A stretch of DNA of 64,000 nt from Cyclina sinensis (Eukaryota > Mollusca > Bivalvia > Venerida > Veneridae), in NCBI GenBank assembly GCA_012932295.1, contig JAAONU010000016.1, forward strand, positions 45,043,241 through 45,107,240. Direction: 5' to 3'. The number at the start of each line of letters is the position of its first letter. The first letter of the stretch is position 1. The notes beneath the pieces were generated by a model that saw only the letters and a program-made list of their open reading frames with translations, had not been told where the DNA came from and made no database searches. The position numbers and the translations under genes were made by a program. This document shows, in pieces, positions 10,288 to 20,850 of the stretch.

Positions 10288-11228
10288 GTCAGAAATTTAC
10301 GTTTTGCTACTGTATCACTTTAATCACAAGCTATTTTGTTAGAAGAAGGGTAAAGATATATTTTGCTTGTCACATTTATAGCCGCATTAAGATTACTAAC
10401 AAAGTTAATCTTACAATCGTTTCTGAGAGATAGTAGTACAATAAATTTTCGCTCCATTCTTTAGATATCATGAGGACAATGGGGCGGGGGTTCGAACCCA
10501 TGCTGTTGTTTTCAGTGAAGGTAACAATGAGACGAGGACACAAACGTCTTGATCATATACTAAATGGAAATCTTAAAGTTTACATACAAATTTGAGTTTA
10601 TGTTTGGTAAGACAAGTAAAAGAATCTAGTAACTGCATAATTGTTCCAGTACATTTGCACTGAGGAAGAAAGTTCTTATATTTGTTTTTTGAGCATCAAT
10701 GGGTTATTGTTGCGAAAAAAAATCAGTTATCAAGGTCACAACGATTTGAAATCTTGTTCATAGTTAGTGCAGTGGTTTTAATATGAAACAGTGATAAACA
10801 GCATGAAAAAATGCACTTTCACTCTCAACGGTACTTTAATTTATAAACTGTAATTGTTTTTGATCATTTCATCTGCAAGAAAAAAAATCATTTGGACCTT
10901 GATATTAAAAGGATGGTCTTTGGAACGACAAGAACCAAGCCATTTAGCCAGGATATTTATTGCTGATCACCCACAAGATAATTGTTCAGATCTATCTTAT
11001 CGCCTTTGAACATACATTAAAACATATTTCTTTTTGTCTTAATTTGTCCGCTTATTCACCAGAGGCATGCAGACATAACCTATATACCAAAGTTTTACTT
11101 ATATTCTTAGACAAGCCAAAATGATGAATGAACGGACGGAATCCAAAGAACTTATACACAAACCCGTAAGAATTAAACTTAATTATTATTTGGTGTTCAG
11201 TTTTAAATATAAAATAACCGTATTTTAG
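10288..11228 (+). other. Intron 2 of BTB gene A
   Basis: GTCAG...TTTTAG. A short GGGGGTTCGAACCC (near 10487) resembles a tRNA T-arm, possibly a SINE scrap. Otherwise there are no recognisable features. Confidence 0.5.
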
Positions 11229-11671
11229 CCCAAACAGCGAAGCAGTTACTTCCCTTGTCAGAAGAATACGAGATGCATAAACTCCGGATGTTGTGTGTGA
11301 ATACAGTGCATGCGACTTATATGAACTTGCGAAAGACAGGGCCGATTCCTTTTGAAACGAATGAAGAGTACCTGTTACTTGCCGACCGCTACGGCATACA
11401 CGACCTCATACAGCATTGCGTGGAAGAATATGTGGCCAATTCGGACGTGGCCACGGCAAAAGGGGCCGTAAACTCGGACACATTGTCAGAACAAGTGAAA
11501 CTTCTAATACTAAGAAAAAAACTAGCTAAACTAAATGCGCATTTAGAAAGAGAGAGAAGATACAGAGTAGAGGCGGAAATGAAAGCCAACCAACTGAAAC
11601 CTAAAACAAGCTGGAAGAAATATTGGCACTTAGATGAAGGGCCTGCTACCAAAGGAAAACATGGCTCATAA
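11229..11671 (+). CDS. BTB/POZ domain protein A, terminal exon
   Basis: The acceptor CCGTATTTTAG ends at 11228. Two bases complete an alanine codon, then QTAKQLLPLSEEYEMHKLR (the end of the BTB fold, typical 'LLPLAEEY...L' helix), EEYLLLADRYGIHDLIQHC (a second helix pair, BACK-like in position) and EQVKLLILRKKLAKL...RERRYRVEAEMKA, a heptad-like charged coiled coil. A short basic tail ends at the TAA (11669-11671). The first set of downstream homologous exons begins 838 bases later. AATAAA occurs 10 and 50 bases after the stop. Confidence 0.9.
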
Positions 11672-11680
11672 ATAAGAAAA

Positions 11681-11726
11681 AATAAAACACATTTATCACT
11701 AGTGAAGACAAGGCCGCGCAAATAAA
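11681..11726 (+). terminator. Two AATAAA hexamers after BTB gene A
   Basis: AATAAA at 11681-11686 and again at 11721-11726. The first is very close to the stop codon. A third candidate lies near 12088, and any of these could end a short isoform. Confidence 0.35.
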
Positions 11727-12509
11727 AGTGATAATAATATGTCAAAACTAATTAATTAAGCCCTTAAACACAGGAAAAAAACTGGTGGATATGAAATACA
11801 AAATATATTCACATGTAATATTGGTTTACTTTTACAGAGTTCAAGAAAGTTCTGTTTGACTTCTTAGAATTTTGGGGCCAATAATTACAGTAATCTTAAT
11901 GAACTGGATACATTCCATGGAATCGTATGGCACAAGGATTTATTTATAGAATGTGTTCTTAAATTTATGTACTTTTTGTGAGTGTGTAACCTAGCAACCT
12001 AAGACTGAGGTGTTTCCTGGATTTTGATTTTTAATATATATTTTTTGTAGGCATATGGATTTAGTTTTCTGATTTGTAACTTCTGTAAATAAACTGGTGA
12101 AGATATTTTTGTAAAATTAGTCCATTTTAAAACATTAATTTGTCTGATTTTCGTAATTTATATTAGTCCTACTTTTCGGACGATTTAGCCATTTATCTGC
12201 AGTTATCGTACCAGAAAAGCGCGCACAATTTTACCAAAAGAAGACTTCCATGCAAACTTGTCAGGTAAATATGATTAATAATTCACTTTCGTGTGTCATC
12301 TTCACCGGTTTATACTGTAGTACACGCCTGTAATTGTAGAGACAGATAATTAAAATTAAATTATGTATACTATTTAAGTCTTATTTTTATTTTAGCTGCA
12401 ACTGTTCCAGCCTGGCACATTATTTTCAGAAGCTCAGAAAAAGCGAGATCACATATTTTTTTGCTGTCAAAATATTGCCACGTTCAATAAAGCCTTTGTA
12501 TTTTTTCAG
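11727..12509. other. Gap between BTB terminal exon and orphan exon set
   Basis: AT-rich. I looked for a BTB exon pair (motifs SDV, GGRKLYT, AYNSPV) in all forward frames and found none, so the exons at 12510-13237 have no BTB exon of their own here. Confidence 0.5.
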
Positions 12510-12641
12510 CGCAAACAGCCAAACAACTACTTCCTCTCGCGGAAGAGTATGAAATGTTCAAACTGCGACGCAATTGTGAGAATGCGTTACATACAGCATA
12601 CGAACAATTAAGAAAAGACCATCGGCTTGGACATATTCCTC
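12510..12641 (+). CDS. Orphan or alternative BTB C-terminal exon, first part
   Basis: The acceptor TTTTTTCAG ends at 12509. The exon requires one preceding base, exactly what BTB exon 2 (ending 10287) supplies, and then reads AQTAKQLLPLAEEYEMFKLR, nearly identical in its first 17 residues to the start of the exon at 11229. It continues NCENALHTAYEQLRKD to a donor P|GTAAGT at 12642 (phase 1). In gene A and in the paralogue this region is one unbroken exon, so an intron has been gained here or lost in the others. Spliced to exons 1 and 2 it would give a 238-aa isoform. Otherwise it is a partial tandem duplicate. Confidence 0.8.
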
Positions 12642-12950
12642 GTAAGTTATTTGTTAAACTATAAATACGGGTTTATCTAAAATTTTCAATAATTTACTAA
12701 GAAGCCACTGCAGCAGACGTCTAAGTTTGAGACAATGGGAACAAACGTTAAACCGACCGAAACAATCGGAAGAAGACGATACATTTCTTTTCAAGACGCT
12801 TTTAATGAGTACTTTGAAAAAGACATAATAAATGTTGAATTAAAAATAAGGTCACTAAATGTTTCGAGCTGTAAGCTGTTTTATTATGTACCTTATCCAA
12901 ATGTTAGATTGTTTTATGTAATCGTAGTTCTCTCTATATATTTGTTTCAG
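12642..12950 (+). other. Extra intron in the orphan C-terminal set
   Basis: GTAAGT at 12642 to TTGTTTCAG ending at 12950, 309 bases. An open frame of about 100 codons runs through it but does not resemble the family and crosses the acceptor in the wrong frame. I treat it as chance. Confidence 0.6.
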
Positions 12951-13237
12951 CGGAGATTAATGAAGAATACCTTATCCTGTCTGATCGCTACAGATTTGAC
13001 GCACTTTTACATATGTGTGTGGACGAATGTGTGCACTGTCCGTCCCAAGGTTTGACCAAATCCCTTGTAAATGCGGACGCCATATCAGAAACTGTGAAGC
13101 TGATGATTCTAGAGAAGAAATTAGAGAGACTGAACCACGCCCTGGATAGAGAGAGGAGATACAAACATGAAGTGGAGCATAAACTTGACACTATGTCTCC
13201 GAAAAGGAAATGGACCAATAAGTTTGAATTGTATTGA
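12951..13237 (+). CDS. Orphan or alternative BTB C-terminal exon, second part
   Basis: It completes a proline codon and then reads EINEEYLILSDRYRFDALLH, parallel to NEEYLLLADRYGIHDLIQH in gene A. After that come ISETVKLMILEKKLERL and LDRERRYKHEVEHKLD, the same charged coiled coil. It ends at TGA (13235-13237) after a short basic tail. The frame is intact and splice sites are good, which argues for a used exon, not a decayed copy. Total length with BTB exons 1 and 2 would be in frame (239 codons including stop). Confidence 0.82.
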
Positions 13238-13660
13238 ATTGAACTATATACATTTTCCCATGGATCCGACAATTTTGTCCATTCTATTTAAATGCATAGT
13301 CGCCTTTTAAGCCAGAGTCCCTCCCGATATAGTTAAATTTTGTTGGTATTGTTTATTTCCATCTGATTCATTCTATGTGTAATAACCTTATCATTGCCTT
13401 GTTTGTGAAGTTGAGAAAATTATTATCTATGCATAGAGTCCAGAGGTAGTTTATTGATTAATTGTGTACATAAAAGTCTAATTCATTCTTTTAAATATAT
13501 GAATTCATAAGTAAATCCTTTGCTACGATTAAAAGTAACCAGAAATCCTGCTTGACGAATTGATTTTCGATAGGACAAAGTTCTGACACCTTTAAGACCT
13601 TCACTTAGACGACGGATAGAGGCAGACCAAGAAGTAGGACAAAAAACAACGCGTGAGCAG
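13238..13660. other. Non-coding DNA after the BTB exons
   Basis: Nothing recognisable. No AATAAA occurs close to the stop at 13237. Confidence 0.4.
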
Positions 13661-13804
13661 CATATTACGTCACCGAACTTAACCCGAAGACTGGTACATA
13701 TTACGTCACCGAACTTAACCCGAAGACTGGTACATATTACGTCACCGAACTTAACCCGAAGACTGGTACATATTACGTCACCGAACTTAACCCGAAGACT
13801 GGTA
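13661..13804. repeat. 36-bp tandem repeat, four copies
   Basis: Four essentially identical 36-bp units begin at 13661, 13697, 13733 and 13769. Each contains CATATTACGTCACCG and CTTAACCCGAAGACTGGTA. The core TTACGTCA is close to a cyclic-AMP response element (TGACGTCA/TTACGTCA). Because 36 is a multiple of 3 the minus strand reads as a repeated 12-residue peptide, but no other coding evidence supports it. Confidence 0.92.
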
Positions 13805-16119
13805 CAATTTCGAGACAGCCGTTGAACCCTGTCGCTGACTAAGAAACAGAAGCGCGACACAAATCTAACCCAAAAAATGAAGGTTGACAGAATTATAACC
13901 AATCGTAATGAATAATGCATAAAGAATGACATAATTAACCAATCGTAATTAAGAGTTCATAAAGGGCGACAAAATTCTAACTCATTGTAGTGAAGAGTTT
14001 CTTAAAGGTTACCATATGCTAATGATGTTCTTGAACTTGCACAATGGTGACCTGATACGCCTAAATTAGTAATGAATGTTATGATGCAAGGTTCGTATAT
14101 AATGAATTAATAATGTCATTACGTAACATATTTTCAAGTAAATTTTTCGGTTTAATTGATATATCGGTATTTGTGTCGTTCTTCACGTAGTAATGTAGAG
14201 TTTAATAGTTGTTTTAGGGTATTAAATATGTCAGTAATGAATATTTAATATGTCCATGAAGGAAGTAATCTGTATAAAATGAATATAACATGAACTCCTG
14301 TTGAGTGAATGCAAGTCGAAAGCTTATTTTTTGTCTACCTAAAAGTTTAGTGCAAACATGTTAACAGAAGTAAAATTATGAAATTTTCTTTCTATATGTC
14401 TATGTTCAGTATTGGCCATGGAAAATTATTTATAAAATAAATATACACTAAATTAGATTTCTCTTTCAATTCCAGCTAAGTTAATTTTGTTAAAAGCCTC
14501 CAGTTTTTTTATCCTTTTGGGAAAATGTTTCCTGTCCAGGAAGAAAAGATCGATGAATAAGTTTTAACACATTTTTAGATATTATTTAAATCAATTCCAT
14601 ATCAGTCTGTCGATAAGAGACACAGGTTTATAAGCGATTTGTAAGCGATTGGCGCCATATTTAAAAGGAACCGGAAATAGCATGCATTTCATTATTATTT
14701 ACATTTCAGAGAATGCTGCAAGGCTGTAGAGAGTTATGCAAAAACAATTATTCACAACGAACAGAAAAATACATGATTTGTTTGACAAGCATTTCACTGA
14801 AATCTGATACTATATTTCTCAGTATCTCAAGGGATAAAATCTTTAGTTGGTAAAGGATACAAGCCACTTACATCATACCGAAGAATTACAAAGAATTTCT
14901 TTCTATGCTGACTATGTACTTTCGAAAAAAATAAGTAAAAACTCTGACATGCCCAAAAATTATGATCTTTCATTAACTGTGAGGTCTAGTCAATATAACT
15001 CTATATGATTTGTTAGTTCTTTTGTTAATAAACGCACTGCAAACAAGGGGTTATGTTTTTGATAGAACTTAGAAATTTTGTAAAACGCAGAATATATTAA
15101 AAATATGAAAAGACACAGGACAATAGTCAAATGGTCGAACAGAAAAGCGTAAAGGGGGAAAAAATTGGGATGGGAGTGCAATTGTTTGAGCACTGGAGTG
15201 AGGTATGGACAACTTTGGAGACAATACCCTTTTGAATCCATGGTGTTAAACACTTTACACTGCAAGGTCACACAGTAAACATCTTTGAAAATGTCTTTTG
15301 AGAGAAGTTTGACTTTATGACCCGTTTTTGAGTGACGTTCCGTCTCTGAAGAGTCTGTTTCAAACAACCTGAAAAAAAAGATAATGCTTTGTACTAATGA
15401 CAAAATGAAAACTCTTCTGAATTCTGAAGTTCTCAACCAAAGGGAGGTAAGTCTTCTACAATGGTAGATACAATAGACTTTACTGGTGTACAACGGACAA
15501 CAATAAGCGGTTCTTGTCAATTTTCTAACTTTCTATGAACTATAATACAAATCTGTCAAAATTCAGACAAAATTTTAACATAACATGCAGACTGAATTCC
15601 TAATTTAATCACAGCTGAAATTTATTCGGTTTTGCCTTATGAATTATATTATTCAAAAGTAAAAGTATGTATTTCTTAATGTAACGATGACAAATTCTTT
15701 GTCATTCATAAGTTTTAAAAGCCTAAATTATTCTTTTACATACGTCAATCACTGTCTGCTAGTATGAATGGCACATTTTGAAATCCCCATAAACACAGCT
15801 GTGCACTTCAAACCTTCAGTGGGTTTCTTCCACAGATATATATCACAATCTTTATTTGCCATAAAGACATATCTATCAATGCTATTTGTCTAACTAGACT
15901 TTCAACCTTAGAAAATGTCAGAATGTAATTTTTCAAACTGACTGTCAACATCCTAACACACTTCCTTGATGAATAACTTAGATATCTAAATCCATTCAAA
16001 GCGAGTGTGGTTAACCGAAGAATTAACTGGGCGAAAAGCAAATTGCTTTGACAATCTGAAAACTACATTATGTAACCCTCGGTCGATATAGTTTTTGTGA
16101 GAATGTCTGGAAACGCAAA
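13805..16119. other. Intergenic DNA with one weak minus-strand exon candidate
   Basis: Mostly AT-rich and featureless. On the minus strand a frame is open from 15520 down to 14990 (176 codons), with a polypyrimidine-AG acceptor at 15369-15370. It includes a hydrophobic stretch (LTIVLCLFIFLIYSAF) but no recognisable domain, and I do not annotate it as a gene. Confidence 0.35.
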
Positions 16120-16700
16120 TTGCAAACAAGAGCACCGCGGAGCGGTACTTACGCTCGTCTGGGTAGGTGTGTGTGTTTTGTGGGGAGGGGTATGTTTAGG
16201 GAAGTGGGGGGGGGGGGGCAAAAACTTTCTCATCCCAGAAAAAAAACAGCAAAACAGAAGAAATAAAAAATATTAGGGGTAATGGCTTGGGGTTGGGGTC
16301 CGGTTCAAGGGAGAGGGAAGTAGCTACCCATCCCATGTAAGTAAATAGTTCAGTCCTAAGCTTTGTGCTTTCCCATTAGAAGTGTTTTCCTATTTAAGTT
16401 TATGCAAAACCAAGTGACCAACTGGGGTGGGGCTTATTTTGATCCCAGAGACATAATATGAACAGAAGTCTACTTGAGGATGCTTCACATCAAATTAAGA
16501 AGCTCTGTGTCAAGCGGATTAAGAGCAGAAGTCTTTCCTACATAACAATTATAAGCCTCGGTGCGGGGCCAACATTGACCCTTGGCTCATTATTTAAATT
16601 AATTTGGTAAGGGTCCACCGGAAGATATAACACACTATATATCAAAAAGTCAAGTTTTTAAGTAATAAGCTATATTAAAGTTTTTGCACGACGACGACGA
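16120..16700 (+). repeat. Dispersed repeat starting 'AACAAGAGCACCGCGGAGCG'
   Basis: The start resembles the common bivalve repeat leader 'AAGAGCACCGCGGAGCGGT...ACGCTCGTCTG'. It contains G-rich runs (16207-16218), a long AT/GC mixed body, and GGTCCACCGGAAGATATAAC with CACGACGACGACGAC near the right end, directly before the satellite. Exact boundaries are uncertain. Confidence 0.5.
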
Positions 16701-16705
16701 CTCAG

Positions 16706-19700
16706 TATTAAAACTTCTATATAAATCAATGATGTGAAGACATACTACAACTTCTATATAAATCAATGATGTGAAGACATACTACAACTTCTATATAAAT
16801 CAGTGATGTGAAGACATCTTACAACTTCTATATAAATCAGTGATGTGAAGACATACTACAACTTCTATATAAATCAATGATGTGAAGACATACTACAACT
16901 TCTTTATAAATCAATGATGTGAAGACACACTACAACTTGTATATAAATCAATGATGTGAAGTCATACTAAAACTTCTATATAAATCAGTGATGTGAAGAC
17001 ATACTAAAACTTCTATATAAATCAATGATGTGAAGACATACTACAACTTATATATAAATCAATGATGTGAAGACATACTAAAACTTCTATATAAATCAGT
17101 GATGTGAAGACATACTACAACTTCTATATAAATCAATGATGTGAAGACATACTACAACTTCTATATAAATCAATGATGTGAAGACATACTAAAACTTCTA
17201 TATAAATCAATGATGTGAAGACATACTAAAACTTCTATATAAATCAGTGATGTGAAGACATACTACAACTTCTATATAAATCAATGATGTGAAGACATAT
17301 TACAACTTCTATATAAATCAAAATCAATGATGCGAAGACATACTACAACTTCTATATAAATCAATGATGTGAAGACATACTACAACTTATATATAAATCA
17401 ATGATGTGAAGACATACTACAACTTATATATAAATCAATGATGTGAAGACATACTACAACTTCTATATAAATCAATGATGTGAAGACATACTAAAACTTC
17501 TATATAAATCAATGATGTGAAGACATACTAAAACTTCTATATAAATCAGTGATGTGAAGACATACTACAACTTCTATATAAATCAAAATCAATGATGTGA
17601 AGACATACTACAACTTCTATATAAATCAATGATGTGAAGACATACTAAAACTTCTATATAAATCAATGATGTGAAGACATACTACAACTTCTATATAAAT
17701 CAATGATGTGAAGACATACTAAAACTTCTATATAAATCAATGATGTGAAGACATACTAAAACTTCTATATAAATCAGTGATGTGAAGACATACTACAACT
17801 TCTATATAAATCAATGATGTGAAGACATACTACAACTTCTATATAAATCAATGATGTGAAGACATACTACAACTTGTATATAAATCAATGATGTGAAGAC
17901 ATACTAAAACTTCTATATAAATCAGTGATGTGAAAACATACTACAACTTCTATAAAAATCAGTGATGTGAAGACATACTACAACTTGTATATAAATCAAA
18001 ATCAATGATGTGAAGACATACTACAACTTCTATATAAATCAATGATGTGAAGACATACTACAACTTATATATAAATCAGTGATGTGAAGACATACTACAA
18101 CTTCTATATAAATCAATGATGTGAAGACATACTACAACTTATATATAAATCAGTGATGTGAAGACATACTACAACTTCTATATAAATCAATGATGTGAAG
18201 ACATACTACAACTTCTATATAAATCAATGATGTGAAGACATACTACAACTTCTATATAAATCAATGATGTGAAGACATACTAAAACTTCTATATAAATCA
18301 GTGATGTGAAGACATACTACAACTTGTATATAAATCAAAATCAATGATGTGAAGACATACTACAACTTCTATATAAATCAATGATGTGAAGACATACTAC
18401 AACTTCTATATAAATCAATGATGTGAAGACATACTACAACTTCTATATAAATCAATGATGTGAAGACATACTAAAACTTCTATATAAATCAATGATGTGA
18501 AGACATACTAAAACTTCTATATAAATCAGTGATGTGAAGACATACTACAACTTCTATATAAATCAATGATGTGAAGACATATTACAACTTCTATATAAAT
18601 CAAAATCAATGATGTGAAGACATACTACAACTTCTATATAAATCAATGATGTGAAGACATACTACAACTTATATATAAATCAATGATGTGAAGACATACT
18701 ACAACTTCTATATAAATCAATGATGTGAAGACATACTAAAACTTCTATATAAATCAATGATGTGAAGACATACTAAAACTTCTATATAAATCAGTGATGT
18801 GAAGACATACTACAACTTCTATATAAATCAGTGATGTGAAGACATACTACAACATGTATATAAATCAAAATCAATGATGTGAAGACATACTACAACTTCT
18901 ATATAAATCAATGATGTGAAAACATACTAAAACTTCTATATAAATCAATGATGTGAAGACATACTACAACTTCTATATAAATCAATGATGTGAAGACATA
19001 CTACAACTTATATATAAATCAATGATGTGAAGACATACTACAACTTCTATATAAATCAGTGATGTGAAGACATACTACAACTTCTATATAAATCAATGAT
19101 GTGAAGACATACTACAACTTCTATATAAATCAATGATGTGAAGACATACTACAACTTCTATATAAATCAATGATGTGAAGACATACTAAAACTTCTATAT
19201 AAATCAGTGATGTGAAAACATACTACAACTTCTATATAAATCAGTGATGTGAAGACATACTACAACTTGTATATAAATCAAAATCAATGATGTGAAGACA
19301 TACTACAACTTCTATATAAATCAATGATGTGAAGACATACTACAACTTATATATAAATCAGTGATGTGAAGACATACTACAACTTCTATATAAATCAATG
19401 ATGTGAAGACATACTACAACTTATATATAAATCAGTGATGTGAAGACATACTACAACTTCTATATAAATCAATGATGTGAAGACATACTACAACTTCTAT
19501 ATAAATCAATGATGTGAAGACATACTACAACTTCTATATAAATCAATGATGTGAAGACATACTACAACTTCTATATAAATCAATGATGTAAAGACATACT
19601 ACAACTTGTATATAAATCAATGATGTGAAGACATTCTACAACTTCTATATAAATCAGTGATGTGATGACATATTACAACTTGTATATAAATCAATGATGT

Positions 19701-20850
19701 GAAGACATACTACAACTTCTATATAAATCAATGATGTGAAGACATACTACAACTTCTATATAAATCAGTGATGTGAAGACATACTACAACTTCTATATAA
19801 ATCAATGATGTGAAGACATACTACAACTTATATATAAATCAATGATGTGAAGACATACTACAACTTCTATATAAATCAGTGATGTGAAGACATACTACAA
19901 CTTATATATAAATCAATGATGTGAAGACATACTACAACTTCTATATAAATCAATGATGTGAAGACATACTACAACTTCTATATAAATCAATGATGTGAAG
20001 ACATACTACAACTTCTATGTAAATCAATGATGTGAAGACATACTACAACTTGTATGTAAATCAATGATGTGAAGACATACTACAACTTCTATATAAATCA
20101 ATGATGTGAAGACATATTACAACTTCTATGTAAATCAATGATGTGAAGACATACTACAACTTCTATATAAATCAATGATGTGAAGACATACTACAACTTG
20201 TATATAAATCAATGATGTGAAGACATACTACAACTTGTATATAAATCAATGATGTGAAGACATACTACAACTTGTATATAAATCAATGATGTGAAGACAT
20301 ACTACAACTTCTATATAAATCAATGATGTGAAGACATACTAAAACTTCTATATAAATCAATGATGTGAAGACATACTACAACAACTATATAAATCAATGA
20401 TGTGATGACATATTACAACTTCTATATATATCAGTGATGTGATGACATACTACAACTTCTATATATATCAGTGATGTGATGACATATTACAACTTCTGTA
20501 TAAATCAATGATATGAAGACATACTACAACTTTTATATAAATCAAAGATATGAAGAAATACTACAACTTTTTTATAAATCAATGATGTGAAGACATACTA
20601 CAACTTATATATAAATCAATAATGTGAAGACATAATACAACTTATACATAAATCAATATTGTGAAGACATACAACAACTTTTATATAATTCAATGATATG
20701 AAGACATTCTACAACTTATTTATAAATCAATGATGTGAAGTCATACTACAACTTATATATAAATCAATAAAGTGAAAACATAATACAACTTATACATAAA
20801 TCAGTAATGTGAAGACATAATACAACTTATATATAAATAAGTCATTGAAG
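16706..20850. repeat. 37-bp satellite array, subfamily A (about 110 units)
   Basis: The unit reads ACTACAACTTCTATATAAAT followed by CAATGATGTGAAGACAT (37 bases), head to tail for over 4.1 kb. Variant sites include CAGTGATG/CAATGATG, CTACAACT/CTAAAACT and TTCTATAT/TTATATAT/TTGTATAT. A 6-base insertion giving 'AAATCAAAATCAATGATG' recurs near 17315, 17581, 17992, 18335, 18599, 18862 and 19274. The block around 17300-18580 recurs at about 18580-19860, a higher-order period of about 1.28 kb. The right 450 bases (from about 20380) are more diverged. No coding potential. Confidence 0.97.

Noticed and set aside
12735..13055. 106-codon frame across the orphan BTB intron
   Set aside because: It is in a different frame from the family-matching exons and does not resemble BTB proteins. 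The intron has strong GTAAGT and TTTCAG sites.
13483..13932. 149-codon minus-strand frame with a repeated 12-residue peptide
   Set aside because: It is the reverse of the 36-bp tandem array. Outside the array the frame has no protein-like features.
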